64,000 bases of DNA from Triplophysa rosa (GCF_024868665.1 NC_079913.1:10518895-10582894); one strand, 5' to 3'; shown: positions 1-16,928, counted from the first letter of the stretch. Notes: generated by a model not told the origin, from the sequence alone. Made by a program: numbers and translations.

Positions 1-599
1 TACCAAACCCACACCCTACACCTGATCTTCAGACTGAGTTCACAAGCTGTATGATTCTGTTCCCTTAGGACTGGAGACAGAGTGCTCTAAATACACACCT
101 CTCTGTGAGGTCAACTTGATTTTAGGTTTAAGCATGCCTACAATGGCACATTCACCAAAAGAAAACTCTACAAAGAGTCAGTATGCAGGGCTCAACAATA
201 AGGACTGCCCGATGGCCCGGGACCAGCATGAGAGACCCTCGGGCCAGTTAACAGACATGTCACTTGCCCGATCGGGCCAGTGCTGTATCGCGTAACAAAT
301 TAACCCAAAATGTTTATATTTGCCACCCAACAATGCGTAAAATAAACTTTGGGCTGAAACAACCCAGAATTGATATGAATTATCTGACCTTATACCACTG
401 AGCTGTGGAATGTTTGATTCTGATTGGCTGACGAAGGTTCTACAAGTGTGCATTATTTTTCAGTCAAATGCACACCTATGAAGTAGTTCCAGATCTATGG
501 ACCGAATTACAGTTCGATATCACTGCGTCAAGTTGAACTGAATAAGGTTATACTGTAGCCTACTGTCCACAAATAAAGATCTAACAACAAACATAATGA
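1..599. other. No gene seen; unassigned sequence
   Basis: I see no convincing exon. Around 210-290 there is a GC-rich patch with repeated GGCCCG/CGGGCC-like words that could belong to a dispersed repeat, but no terminal structure is visible. The short open frames lack family motifs. Confidence 0.4.
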
Positions 600-1322
600 C
601 AGGTAATTTCCATTGTCTGAGAAGAAGTAACTATTTCAGGAGGTGGACCAGTGAGCACCCCCCCATCACCATCGACGGGACTCCAGTGGAGCGGGTCAGC
701 AGCTTCAAGTTCCTCGGCGTAAACATCACAGAGGATCATCAGAGACTCCTGCCACCTGAGCCATGAACTCTTCTCGCTGCTACCATCAGGCAGACGGTAT
801 CGCAGCATCAGGACCCGAACCAGCAGAACGCGAGACAGCTTCTTCTCGCAGGCCATCAGACTGCTGAACTCCAGACAGCAAACGATGCTCACCCACCTTC
901 CCCTCACAGCACACTGACTCTGACAGCACTGTAGCATGTCTGCACTGCATACTATCTTCTCTTCTGCACTAACAACACAGCAAACACTAGCAGTATACAT
1001 CACTGGAAGTTATATATAAAGCTATACATACATCCATAAGTCTCTTGACAATACAGTGTACTATGTGTATATTATGGAAATGTGTGTACTGTATATTGTG
1101 TACAATTGTCTATTATTTATTGTATATTGTGTAAATGACAGCACTGTAGCATGTCTGCACTGCATAGCACATTGTGTAAAGTGTGTGTATTGTTGTTTAT
1201 GTATATTGTACATTTTCCATATCTTGTTGCTTGTACTGCCACGGCCAAGAGTCTTGTACCTAAGACTTTCACCATCAGTACACTTGTGTACATGATGTGT
1301 GACAATAAAGAGATTTGATTTG
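600..1322 (+). mobile_element. Decayed L2-like LINE 3' end (RT C-terminus and tail)
   Basis: The forward strand encodes two blocks typical of the C-terminal reverse-transcriptase region of fish L2/CR1-type non-LTR elements. The first reads VERVSSFKFLGVNITED (about 685-740) and the second contains LLPSGRRYRSIRTRTSRTR (about 775-835) followed by SFFSQAIRLLNS. The two blocks are much closer than in an intact element, so an internal deletion joined them. The 3' tail ends with AATAAAGAGATTTGATTTGAT, resembling a short-repeat LINE tail. It is a 5'-truncated, internally deleted, dead copy. Confidence 0.75.
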
Positions 1323-1327
1323 ATATT

Positions 1328-1650
1328 AAAGGGATACTTTAGGTTTGAATCAAAATTTCCCCATGTTTTACTGACCCTCAAGGCATCCTAAGTGAATGTG
1401 ACTTTCTTCTTGAAGAAAAATGCAGTCGGAGTTATAATACACGTATACTTTTACTTCCAAGCGGTAGAATGGGGGGCAATTTTTTGAAGCTCCAAAAAGT
1501 GCATCCATCGATCGACACGGCGCCGTGGTCTTAGCAAAGTTCTTCTGAAGCTAATCGATGCGTTTGTTTAAGAGAAATATCCATCCATATTGACAACGCC
1601 TTTAACGATAATGTCTAACATCCGCTGCAGGTGAACGAGAGGCATGTTTT
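1328..1650. repeat. Dispersed cyprinid repeat fragment
   Basis: It begins with AAAGGGATACTTTAGG and continues with a stretch (about 1345-1560) that I recognise as a high-copy cyprinid repeat type, probably a non-autonomous DNA transposon. I could not find the other terminus, so the right boundary is approximate. Confidence 0.4.
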
Positions 1651-4128
1651 TCCAATAAATTCCAGTAAGTTCCTGTGCCGTACACAGCATTTTTTGTTTT
1701 CAGCCAATAGAAACACCGCCTTCTCTGGGCGGGTGCTTTCATCACCATCATTTAGCCCTTATTCCTTATTAATCATAAGAACACAGTTAAATGTCATACG
1801 TGGGTTTTTGTTAGTGTCCCAAGCGATTAACCAAAAAGTGCATGGCCAAATTTCCCTGATATCACCCCTACCATAAAAACTATTAGCCTAACTCACAGAA
1901 ATTTCAAATATTTCTGAAGATAACTAACCAGTAAGGGATAAAATTAGAAGAAGTAATCAAAATATTTTGTAGCAAATATACAAATAATCAGTTTTTTGAA
2001 TGAAATATAAATAAAATCTTCCTATAAGTTATAATTTAATCAGTCAGGAGCTGTTCTGACTAAATCATGACACTCAATCATGCGTGTTTTTGTCGTCGTC
2101 CTTTGTTGTTTGATGAACATTAAACAGATTTTAATTATGCTGCTGCCCCTTTAAGAGATGCATCTAATATAGGCCTACTGTAACACATGCGTTTTGTTTC
2201 CAAACAGTTTACGTTCATTTAAGACATAATGGATTAGTTTTACAAGGATACTTGCTTATATGGACATTTTGGCATCCTTTTATGTGCATATGTCTGTTTA
2301 AGAGTAAGAAGACGTGAAGGAGAACTCAGTTCAGTATTTTGCGCATTATCTGAGTTGCGGCTTTCCGGCATGTTTCAAACACCCCATGAGAACAGAATCG
2401 AGTTCTCTTTTGCGTCTTTTTAACACTTTAACACAATTAACAAAGGCTGGGTTTGTCCCTTTTTGATTCAATGCTGGGTTGAAAATAACCCAGCATTTTT
2501 CAAGAGTGCAGGCATGTGACCCTATCAGTTTTTCTTATCATGATCATTGCTGGAACTTTTATCATATGGTGTTATCGTTGTATTGAATTTTGTTACAGAA
2601 AGAGGTTGAAAAACATCAATATTGTTCTGTGATAACAAGTTTGACAACTTTTTTCAAAAAAGAAAACATTTGAATATATATTTTTAAATTAAATAATTAT
2701 CAATAAATACAAATATATAAAGTAACCAACAATTTCAAATAGATTTTAATGCAAAGGAACTGAACAAAAATAAAGAACCAGAACCTTTTCACCCAATATT
2801 TTCTGTGTGAGCTTGTTTTAATCCAGGTAAAAATGTATAATATTTATAATAAAGCAGAATCCACCCCTTTTTATGCTTTGCTCTCATGTAATGTATGCTT
2901 AATGTATACTCAAAGCCAGAAGCAGTTTTGTTCAGCTTCTTATACACATATCGCCTTCACCGTGTTGTACATTTTAATTGGTTGATGGACATGAAATGAT
3001 TGTCTGATTGTTGGGGGAATAGTTCACCCAAAAATGTTACATCATTTACTTACAGTTGTGACATTTGAGACTCACATGACTTTGTTTCATGCAATATAAA
3101 GGACAATGTTCAATAGACCATTTACTTTACATCACAGTCTGGAAACATCAAGATTTGCTTCTTGTAAAACTTCTGTCTTGTCAATGGCAGGTACCATTAG
3201 AGAGCGTTGTATTGGACAAACAGTTAAAGTTGTTAAACACTAGCGGTATAAGAGATTTGCACAACGGCACATGTTCATATCTAGACGACACCCAGATGTG
3301 ACTGAAGCCATAACGTAGTGCCATGTTATAAGGTTAGGTAAAGATGGAAAAAAAATTTGTTCTTTACTGGAGGTGTTAAAAAAATAATGACATATCCAGA
3401 TCTGCTGGCAAAACTCTGTCCTGTAATTTGAATGCCTCTGTGCTGGTCATGTCAAGAGAAGTACATGAACCAATCCCTTGCTCTCAGGGGAGTAATTACT
3501 CCAGAAACCCCCCCACGCACACGCTGCACAATACGAGTCATGTACACTTACACACAGCCAAGGTCAAAAACAAAACCTCACACACATACACAAACGTACA
3601 TTCCTTCGGTATGGGATGGGAGCGTGACAATCGGGAAACAACGGCTGTTAGTTACAGAAAATGAATTAGGACTTGGGCCGGAGAGCGGAGAGGAGAGCAG
3701 AAGAGATGGCTAAAGGAAGTACTGGGATTACTAGCTGGAGTGCAGAGTGAGGAGAGAGACGGTTTCACCCAGTAAACTGCCCAAATTTATAAGACCTCTG
3801 GGGCCGCATCGATACCCCTCCTTGCCCTGCACCTCCAGAACTGCTGATTTAAAAATAATCCTAAATCAGCACCTGACAGGCATCAGATGTACCACAGTCA
3901 GGTCAGAGAACCCATAAACTTCAGCTCAAAATTCTACCTGGTTTTATGGTTCTTACTTTGGGTGATAAATGCAGTTTTCAGTGTACAGTATATAGCTGTT
4001 GGTATTGGTAGCCATTGGTCTGTTTGCTAGAGGATTCTAGACATCAGGCTGTCCAATGTCAGATAGGAGTGTTTGGGAAACATTTAGGAAAATACTCATT
4101 ATTTTAGCCATGAGTTTGGTGACAACTG
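1651..4128. other. No gene seen; AT-rich with small repeat pieces
   Basis: There are no recognisable exons. A short inverted piece at about 2448-2500 (GCTGGGTT / AACCCAGC words) looks like a small MITE. Around 3010-3160 there is a partial copy of the AGTTCACCCAAAAATG palindromic repeat seen in full at 4129. Confidence 0.4.
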
Positions 4129-4568
4129 TTAAACGGATAGGTCACACAAAAATAAAAATCTGTCATTATTTACTCACCCTCGAATTGTTCCAAATCTGTG
4201 TACATTTCTTTGTTCTGATGAACACAGAGAAAGATGTTTGGAAGAACGCTTATAACCAAACAGATCTTGCCCCCCATTGACTCCCATAGTAGGAAAAAAT
4301 ACTTTATACTTGTTTTTGTTCTGTTGAATACAAAAGAAGATAATTTGAAGAATGTAGGACAGCAAACAGTTGTTGGACACTTTGACTACCATTGTCATTT
4401 TTCCTACTATGGTAGTCAATGGGGTCCAAGAACTTTTTGGTTACAAGCATTCATCCAAACATCGTTCTCTGTGTTCATCAGAACAAAAAATTGTACACAG
4501 GTTTGGAACAACTAGAGAGTGAGTAATTCATGACAGAATTTTCATTTTTGGGTGAACTATCCCTTTAA
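4129..4568. repeat. Palindromic MITE, near-complete copy
   Basis: It is an approximately 440-bp imperfect palindrome. The left arm starts TTAAACGGATAGGTCACACA and the right arm ends GGGTGAACTATCCCTTTAA. The arms match for most of their length, for example TTCTGATGAACACAGAGAA on the left against TTCTCTGTGTTCATCAGAA on the right. The element is non-coding; open frames in it are by-products of the palindrome. Confidence 0.75.
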
Positions 4569-7146
4569 CGTAATAATAAAATAAATAGTAAAAATGATTA
4601 GTTAGTAAACATGCAATCTGTTACATTTTTGGCTTCCTACAAGCCAGTAGGGTGTTTGTATTGAAAATACTAGGGTGGGTGATAAGACCAATATGATATG
4701 TCATAGCATCAGCATTTTAGTTACAGATTGCAGCTTTAATATTATTATAAATGACACTTCTAAACACTCTTCCAATGCAAAATACTGCAAAATAATATTG
4801 ATAATTGTCAACTTCTTGCATAACACAATTGTAACTTGTTGAGTCACAATGTTCTAGTTGCTTGTTATTCGATTTGTAGGTTACTATTGTGTTCTCGGTG
4901 GCTGACAGGTTGTTTCAGGTGGTTGTCCTTACCCTTATATGCCATTACTCTAATACCCAGTTAACTCTGGATTTTTATTTTACTTTGGTAATATCATCAT
5001 TCATCCAAAGAATGAATGGCATACTAGTATTCCATAGTGACATTAAAACTGTCTATCCTCATTTTTCCACCACAGGTTCTGTGAGCAGCTACCGTTGGCC
5101 TGATGTATTGGTTTGGACAGCAGTTCATCCAGTTCCGGATGTATTCCTGGACCCACTCTGATCTCTACTGCTCCCACTAGGCCTCTTTTACAGCAACAGG
5201 AAATGCTGCCTGCTATGGGGTCACGACCCACTCATTTTGACATATGCGTCAAGTGCGGCCCACCCTACCGGCGTAGCAGGTTTCCGGTCCATGCAAGGTG
5301 TGGAATGATAGCTAGGGAAGGAAACGAAGAAAGGAGGAAGAGAGAGAGGCTGGGGCCGAACAAGAATATAATGTGAGTGAACACATCTGTCAGACATCAG
5401 CTATGCAATATCATCACACATATGGTACTGGCTCACCTAGCAGAACCCCAGCTGGCTTTAATGCAGCTCGGTCCATAGAGAGACTACTGTATGATGCTCT
5501 GTGGAGCAGACCTACATTTACAAATTCAGAAGGGAAAAATCTGTCTCGGTTTAAACAGACATCATCTGGGGGGGAAGTATAAAAATCAGTTTTAGAGGTT
5601 TTGTGAGGATGGATCATTCAGTTACAAATAATTAAAATATAACAGACCAGAACAGGATAAAAATGATCTTTTTAAACACACATATGTACACACAGTATAA
5701 GTACTTATAAATAAACATATGTATGTATTAGATACATAATGCAACTAAAATTCAGCTTTTTATGTCTTGTATGTAAATTTAGTGTTTTGAGAAAAAAAAA
5801 ATTATGAGGTATAAAATGTTATTTTAAGGAAGATTAACCCGATGTTGTGACAAATCTTTTTCAGTACTTATTTGAGAAATATTTAATATTAACTTCAGTT
5901 GACATAACATTTTAGAGAAGAACAAAGAGATAGGCCATCTATTATATTAGTTTAATGGTCATTAGACAAAAATAAAGGGCACAGATTGATAAAGAGTGAT
6001 TGACCAATCAGAGTCAAATATTCCAGTGACTCATGTTTTAGATGCTGTACATTTTCGTTGCTGAGAGATTGCTGTTTATTTATAAAAAAAAGAAAGAAAT
6101 CCGCATGGCAAATAGGAGAATAGTAGTGTAAATTTTCTAGCATGAATTATTTGTCTGGGTTAATGTATAGTAAACATGCCATTGGAGCTGTTGAACATTA
6201 GTTTAATGGGCAGTGTGTTACACAAACTGGCTGGGTTTTTAACAAATGAGTCGGGGTTTCTTAAACTGGATTTATGCCTTGCCATTGCTGGTATTTGTCT
6301 CTCTTCCAGCTGTTTTCTCTTTCTGAGGTAAATCCCTATAAATCAAAGTGAGTTAATCTGCTGGGAAAAATGTGCCCTTGCCCGTTGAAGGGCTAACTTT
6401 TCCTCCATTGGTTACAGAGTATGAATCACATAAAAGATCAACACTTCGTAATGGCAGGCAAGCACTATTTCTAATGCTGCCTTGACTTCTTGAGATTCAG
6501 CCTTTGTTTAAACACAGCTTTTCTTTGTATTTTCGAACACAGTTTTATGTTTTAAAATGCACTTTTGAACTTTTTTATTCATTATGCATTTTAATTAATA
6601 GTTTAATCAAACTTTGGTTAAATTTACTTGAATTGCTAGAATCATGCTAATACACAGACATCAATTTTTTTCTTGGCAAACATTTTGAGAATCAACAGTA
6701 ACAATACATCAGTATTTTATAACGCAACTCAATTGTCTCAATAGTATTTTTTCTCTCTTTTCACTCAGCTTGGGCTCATCCGTCTGTCTTTGAGTGGTAA
6801 AGTGATCTGAACATTGTGTCATTTGTCATGTAATTCAACTCCCTCAACTATAATTAAAGAGTTCATTTAGACCGTAGACAGACTGACCTGCACAATCCAG
6901 ATTATAATTTATACCTAATAAACTGTCAGATGTGACTATAGATCTCTAAAAATGAGACATACAGAGATCTTTTGTTTGTGGGTGTGTGACCTCTGTATCC
7001 ACAGGATTAGTTGATGGTTTCATGTGACGACTTTTCAGAGTTTGTTTCTTATAAATGATGTAAAATTACTGTAATTGAAAAATTCGAGAGCCCTCAATCT
7101 TCACAAAGGAAATTATGTACTAACCCCAATTGTAACAAAAATATAA
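4569..7146. other. No gene seen
   Basis: I found no convincing exon. Positions 5075-5161 look superficially exon-like (a CACAG acceptor-like site, then an open frame to TGA), but the translation has no family resemblance. Confidence 0.35.
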
Positions 7147-7430
7147 GTGGTAGGTCGCCCAAAAATAAAAATTCAGTCAGAATTTATTCATCTTCATGTG
7201 GTTGTACACCATTATATGACTCTTTCTTCGGTGGAACTCAAAAGGCGATATTTTGAGAAATGTGTAAGTGGTTTTGTGTCCATACAATGGAAGTCAAGGG
7301 GGGCCAATGTTGTTTGGTTACCAGCGTTTTTTTTTAAATATCTTCTTATGTGTTCATCAGAAGAAAGAAAGTGATAAAGTTTTAAAATGACACGAAGGAA
7401 ATTTTATTTTTGGGTTACCTGTTTCTTTAA
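7147..7430. repeat. Palindromic MITE copy (same family as 4129)
   Basis: The left end reads GTAGGTCGCCCAAAAATAAAA and the right end TTTTTGGGTTACCTGTTTCTTTAA. The central part, with TGTCCATACAATGGAAGTCAA, is the shared core of this family and recurs in the copy at 45500-45768. Confidence 0.65.
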
Positions 7431-9501
7431 CCTGCCCCACAGGGTGCATCCTAGGATCCTTTTTAAAAAAAATGGATTTTTAGCTCACTTTAACACAATT
7501 TTTGACTGCAAAACATAAGATCCAAATATTCAGGAGAAGATCATGAGAAGCACAACTTCAGCCAAATATCTAAATATCTCTTTCCCAGGGAACCCTTAGA
7601 AGTCGGTCATATTTCTTAAGGTAATATCAAATTAGTAAAATGTTACTATGGATTTGACCTTGTGAGACTTGCTCGGACCATTTGATAGCCAAGGTAGGGC
7701 CGGCACGGGGGAGGAGTTGACCCCAGGAGTGGGTCAGGGTTTCAGAGACCGACCTTACCATGACCTGTGTTTGTTTTTACAGGTTTCTGTGTTCCTCTTT
7801 GAAACTAAGCCTTAGAAACCAGCCCCCTCCATTCGGTCCTCTACCAAAAGACACGGCGTCGTCTGGACATGGTCTTGACAGTGTGCCAAACACTACAGGT
7901 ATGAGAGAACATCAATACAAATACATGGCATACCATTGCCTTGTGGTCAGAATATCGAACAAGCCTGGCTTGATCTTTCTTTTTTAATGGTCTATCCCTC
8001 CGTTTACGTCATTTTTAAGAATTTGAAATAATCAGCAGGCGGTAACGCTCTGCTTTTGCCCTTTTGGGTCATCTCGAAGCCCCAGTGCCGCTGATGCCCT
8101 CAGGAGATGGACACCAAACCCTTTCGAGAGGTTACACAGTGGGTACAGGGTTCAGGGAAACCTATCCGACAACGACCACTTCATCCTTTCATCATCTTTA
8201 TTTACGCATGATGTATGAAGTGTGAAATGACCCGCATTACTGATGGAGAGTCTCTGCAGAGGCATTTTTTCACAGTCGGTTCTCTAGGAGTTGATGCAAC
8301 CTGCCTGAAACTCTCCCAGAGCTAAAATAAAATCACAGAGAATTTTGGCAGATTCTTCAAGCTTCCATGTAGTCGGTGTCAACCTTGCTTCAGATCTTTA
8401 CATTTTCATGACAATGTGGAGCAGTTGGAGCTGTTTGTATTTGTGTTTGGTGACTTTGATGTAGGTAACGTTGCAACTCAAAATATCGAGAATGCACTAA
8501 ATGTATTGCTAAGGCATAACAATTAGTTATTATTAGACATACATTTTGTACCATTCACATTGTACCAGTAGCCACCTCGTGAATTAGTTAGGAATTTACC
8601 GGAGATCAGGCTGGAACCGAAGCATGTCTGGGAAATGTGTCTGTAATATCTGCCTTGATTTAGACCTGTAATTATGCAATACTGAAAGACCTAATGATGC
8701 AATAGCAACCACTCATAACACCCTAGCCACAACATAATAACAGGCTGAAAAGTACTCAAAACACCGTAGCAACCACATAGCAACAACCTGACTCCTTTAT
8801 TATGAAGACAGATGCATATGCAATCACCACACAGATTTTATTTAAAAATAAAAATCTTGTAACGGTGTTAACTGCTGCAGTCAACCAATAACTTTTGGGG
8901 TGAATGGTGACATACATGTTGTATATAATGTGTCATTTATCGCGTGCTTAAGAGCAAGCATGGTGGGCTCTGTAGTCCAAATGATGTTGACCGCCTACTC
9001 ATTCCCCTCTGGGCATCTGAACACCAATTGTGGCATCTCTCCAACCGTGTGAAGAGCCTGACCAGATGAGCAAAGCCATAGGAATGCTCTCTCTGAAGGA
9101 GAAGCGCATGGGGCTTGCCACAATTTTTGTGCTCTCCAGTGAAACATGCACATATTAGTATTCTTTAATACAAGATTATAGAGTGCTGAAATATTTAGAC
9201 AGCAGTATTTGATCTTTTAAAAAAATAATTGTGATGAATGGCATTGGGAAGATTATCGCTGTGCAGGATGTCTCCAACATGACATGATTCCTCCACTCTG
9301 CGTGCATGACTTTCACATGCAGGAGACAGTGAATCTCAGCACCACTTAAAAAATAGATTTGTTTCCATTTTAAGGAAAATGTGTGTGCTTGCCTTTGCAT
9401 AATGATGTATTATTTATGATGTACTGTATGTAATACGATATTGGATTTTTTGCAGATATCCGGTATGCTGATAATTTACTACTTATTTTAACCGATAACC
9501 A
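7431..9501. other. No gene seen; partly unique
   Basis: There is no recognisable exon. The interval 8030-8350 is relatively GC-balanced and free of repeat hallmarks, so it may be unique or conserved non-coding DNA, but nothing in the sequence proves this. Confidence 0.3.
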
Positions 9502-9738
9502 CACTGTAAAAAAATCAACTTAAAAATTGAAGGCAGCTTTTTAACTTAAGTTTTTAAGTTAAATCAATTTAGCTTTATCAGTCAATGAAACTTAAAACAT
9601 ATCGAACTGAATAGAAAAAATAGAATTTTAAAACTATTTTTTAAGTCAATGTAATTGAAGTTAAATTGACTTATAATGCTAATTCAATTTAACTTAAAAA
9701 TGTAAAGCCGCAGAAATGTGTGTTTTTTTTTTACAGTG
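9502..9738. repeat. Short MITE with CACTGTAAAAAAA ends
   Basis: The left terminus CACTGTAAAAAAA is matched by TTTTTTTACAGTG at the right terminus. The interior is rich in AAGTTAAAT-type words and is non-coding. No clear target-site duplication is visible. Confidence 0.6.
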
Positions 9739-12796
<3,058 letters not shown>

Positions 12797-13132
12797 ATTC
12801 AATCCATACTCTAGGTTTACACAGTAAAACTAGACTCTGGGCCAAGTAAACCTGTTGGGAATAATTCACAAATTGTCAAGGTGGAGAAGCCCTGGATACG
12901 TTGACAATCGCAGATTCCAAAACCTGAAATGGTTGAACAAAGAAGATCCTATTTGTCACCATTATGAAGACTGGTTGGAACTCAGATTTCATTTATTGCC
13001 AAGACTAGACACATATATTGTCAAACAGACAGACACTGCATTTTAACCGCATGCCAATGGGCACTTCAGGCCTTCATCAACATGGATTATGGTGCAACTG
13101 ATACATATATACAGTATATATATACAGTATAT

Positions 13133-13545
13133 TAGGGATGTAATGATATCAAAATGCAGTACAATATTTATTGCAATATTTAAAATGACAAATGAGGACT
13201 TGGAAAAAAGTGCCATAAGTGTTTAATAAACAATTATTGAACATTGCAATGATGGACAAATTAACCATGTCATATCCTGTCTTCTTTTCTTTATCCAATC
13301 ATAACTGTTGCTTTGAGGTATGAGGTATAGTATGAGATAGGTCAAACGACTTAAAACTCCCTATTATAAAATAAAAAAAATTGCACCAGCTGGACCTTGA
13401 CAGAGGTAATATCTATTATATTGTTTAACATTCTCTATTAAAGGCCCGGAAGACCTGTCATTTCATACAGTCATGTGACCACGATAATATTAAGACAATT
13501 TTGCCTTTGCGATACCATGAAATTGATAATATTGTTACATCCCTA
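13133..13545. repeat. hAT-like MITE with TAGGGATGTAA ends
   Basis: The left end is TAGGGATGTAATGATATC and the right end GATAATATTGTTACATCCCTA, an imperfect terminal inverted repeat. Flanking TA-rich sequence (ATATACAGTATAT) is itself palindromic, so the target-site duplication cannot be defined. Confidence 0.55.
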
Positions 13546-13553
13546 ATATACAG

Positions 13554-13580
<27 letters not shown>
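13554..13580. repeat. (TA)n microsatellite
   Basis: This pure TA dinucleotide run directly abuts the right end of the hAT-like MITE. A shorter interrupted TA tract lies at its left end (13106-13132). Confidence 0.9.
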
Positions 13581-13584
<4 letters not shown>

Positions 13585-14342
13585 AAACATTCTCTTACCG
13601 TAAACCCACATTATGGACCATCATGCAATCCATTGACTTCTAGTCTTAAAAGTAATAAAAGCAGTAAGAACGGAAGCAAAAACTATTGTTCATTGCATCT
13701 GTGCTCACTTTTGTGTCTGTTATTGTTGCTTATACTTATGTTTAGGTATTTTGAACAAACCTTAGGTATTGAACTTTGTGCAATGGATATGAATGATACC
13801 GCAAGGAGAGTATGTTATGGTGTGCTATTACTGTCTAAGTGTACACCTCATTTCTGGTCTTGCAGTCTTTCAACACAATCTCATAACTATTTTACGATCT
13901 GGCTAATTTGAATGGACTCATTTGTACATTTTAATACAATCGGCTTTCATCCCAGTGATGTTTTTTGTTCCAATGTCACAAATATCCCTTAAAAATGAAC
14001 CATGGTTTTACTATAGAGGGTATTGCTCTATAGTTGTTGTGTGATTGATTGTACAAACAGATTGGGCACGAAATCAGAGTTTTTTTTAAAGGATAAAAAA
14101 AAGCAAATGAATCGCTGCAATTTGCTGAAATAAATGGAATACTGAAACCTGGATGTTTGCTAGCAATTTCACATCAGACTCCGGTCAGGTAAGTATTTGT
14201 TGAACCATACCATAATAGCGTTTTAGTCCTGGTTTCTTGAGTGTTTTACCACTCAAGGGGGCATGTTCCGGTGTGTTCACGTGGTGTTTATGTGGTGTTC
14301 ACATGGGAAAGTGACGTCTCTATAGTAAATTTATAGTTACTA
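13581..14342. other. No gene seen
   Basis: Apart from a 136-aa open frame without family hallmarks ending near 13911, nothing looks like an exon. Confidence 0.35.
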
Positions 14343-14638
14343 GGGCAGTCAAACAGTTAATCGCGATTAATCACATCCAGAATAAAAGTTTGTGTTTACA
14401 TAATATATGTTTGAGTACTGTGCATATTAATTTTGTATTTATAAAAACACATGCATATGTGACAACAAAACCAGTCTTATGTGTCAATTTTTATAGATTT
14501 AAGATTTACATATCATCTGAAAGCTGGATAAATAAGTTTTCCATTGATGTATGTACAAACACTTGAGTTGTGCACGCAGATGCTGGAACGGCGTTAAGAA
14601 TGAATAAAACAAACAAACAAAACTACTGAGACATTTCT
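14343..14638. repeat. Two adjoining cyprinid DNA-repeat fragments
   Basis: 14343-14458 begins GGGCAGTCAAACAGTTAATC and contains GCGATTAATC, a common hAT-like repeat type in fish. It is followed at 14459-14560 by the left part of the GTGAC..ACAAAACCAGTC repeat, which occurs complete at 54622-55056. Both are truncated. Confidence 0.5.
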
Positions 14639-14748
14639 CAAAATATCTCTTTTGTGTTCCTCATAAGGAGTCATATACAGGTTTTGTACGGCATGAAGGT
14701 GAATAAATGATGACAGAATTGTTATTTTTGAGTGAACTATCCCTTTAA
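14639..14748. repeat. Right-hand part of the palindromic MITE
   Basis: It ends TTATTTTTGAGTGAACTATC followed by CCTTTAA, the right terminus shared with the copies at 4129 and 45500. The left half is missing. Confidence 0.6.
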
Positions 14749-16928
14749 CGGCAGGTAGACAGTTCTGATAGCGCTTGGCAGGGAATTCTTGAATGACCGA
14801 GTGGGTTCCCTACTGTAGCGAGGAGGGGAGCTGCAAAAGATCAAAAGGATCAAGAGTTGTGTTTTGTTTAATGTCCACACTGCATTATGTGACATTATTG
14901 TATATTTTACCCACCGGGGTTTAGCAGGGATAACTTTCAACAAGCCATTAGCCCAAAGCTGCTTTATGTTATTACACCAGCACAAAGCAGACAGACCTAA
15001 TACCACATGCCAGTAATGGCTAGTCTCTTTATCTCCTCACTACAGAAAACTATCATTCGTCAATATCCTTTTAGTTTTTTTTGGAAGCAACCAGCGTGTT
15101 CCTCAAAAGTCTGTTGTTGTTCTGCCCCATGCTTTAATTCTGTTAATCTTTGTTATAACACAGATTTGGCGTACCGGGTTACCATTTTCCACACCGCTCA
15201 TATTAGGAGACTGTTCCCTACATTGCAATTATGGGAATGGTCACACTCTGGCGACTAATTGGTTTTATGGTGCCTTATCAGTCAGTCGAATCATACGCTC
15301 CCTGAGGCGAGCAAGACATTAATGATCTTTTCCAGGGTTCTACATCAAAGAGCAATCACGGAAAAAAGACCAAATTACTAGTTCGGATGAATTCGCTTGA
15401 AATTGTTTTGTTAGAAGCCGGGACGTCTACTTACAACACCGGAAAGAACAAACCAAGACGTCAAAGGGAGTGTAGTAGGCAAGATGCAGACTGAGAAGAG
15501 GCACTAGCACAAGTAAGGTCAAAGGAACAACATGAGCAATATACAGTACATAATGAAGGTTGACATAAACATATTTCATTCCGAAGAACAGCCTCCCTAA
15601 AAACGAAAATTTTGAACCTTCAGGCAATTTTCTTAGGAAGTACCACTCAATATGTCCCTTGCTAGTGGATTTTCTACGGCCTCTAATCTGAGGTGAGGTC
15701 ATTGTAAATTAGCCGGCCGTTGAGACGTTAACCTTGCCGCGGTGCTAACTGACGCACATCAGCCGTTGTGCTTTGAACCCCCACCCCAAAGCCCCATCCC
15801 ATCAGGAGAATAGAGATGCCATCATTAATTTCTTGGCCGGCTTTGAAACTCAAACCCTCTCATCTCCGACCTGCACGTCGGAGCTCGGTGATGATGACAG
15901 TGAGAGATGGCGTCTGTTTGCTTTGCATTAGCATAGTGGGTTCCTAGTGGAGCTTCACTGTGGGCTCTCGAGCCAGACTGGAGGCTAGTTTCAGCCACCG
16001 GAGGCCAAAGTGTAATAGAGGAGATGCTATCACACCAAGGAACGGAGCCAGAATGGTCATCAGGGACTTTGAGTCCTGGATGGGTACGGGGAACCGTGTT
16101 TGTGGAGGCTTAAGTCCACAGGGTGGAGAAAAGGGTCAGGCTTTGCACTGTGACTTGCAGTAGCCTCTGAAGAAACATTATATGAGGAACCGATTCAGCT
16201 TGTAATGCCTCATGAAGGACAAAGGGTTTTTTAGTGCCAGGACTTTTCTGTGGGGAATCCCTCAAGAAAGTTCTGATTGAAATTGTAGCCTGAAAATGCT
16301 TTAGATGTTTTGCCACTTGTTGACATTAGAAGTTGTAGATGGGACAGGAAATGATGGTGCTAAATTTTGGGGCTAACATGGCTTACAAAACTCTTTGAAA
16401 TTGCAAAAGAAAGTCATATTAACACCTAATTGTAGTGAACTATTTAGTGTTTACTTTGCAGACAGCTGTAAACCTGAACGACTGTGATGTAGATATCCTG
16501 TAGCGTGTTGAAGGGTTTGGATTAGCTGCGGTGGCTGTTAATATCTTGTCTGTTTCCTGATTGTACATATGCTCAATGACCTTGTTTCCACTCCATCATG
16601 GCAAACTGGGGCACAGCAATATTTTACTCATAGTGGGACTTGACCGTTGATCTTGTGGGTGGATGAGGTCACAACCCAGGTGAGGCATTGTCATCGCTGT
16701 CATGACGTGGCAAATTAACTTCCAGTTGTTGGATTTCTAGGTGTGAAGAGAGGTAATATACGTGTTGTCCGTCATGCTGAGTGAACCTTTAACTGAAATC
16801 TGCCCGTGATGTTGGAGCTCAGATCTATGCATGAGGAGTTCAGAGTTCATTCTTACCCACAATCTATTTGTAGCTGTGTGTGTCATCACCGATGCAGAAA
16901 ATATAACTCAGTATTGACCAAAAACATT
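14749..16928. other. No gene seen; relatively unique segment
   Basis: No exon or repeat terminus is recognised. 15720-16200 is less AT-rich than its surroundings and includes TTTGCATTAGCAT near 15922, resembling an octamer/homeodomain word. It is a candidate conserved non-coding segment upstream of myf6, on weak evidence. Confidence 0.3.

Noticed and set aside
4174..4515. Overlapping open frames on both strands
   Set aside because: They come from the two arms of a palindromic MITE.
5075..5161. Acceptor-like CACAG followed by an open frame to TGA
   Set aside because: The translation shows no family motif and there is no recognisable partner exon.
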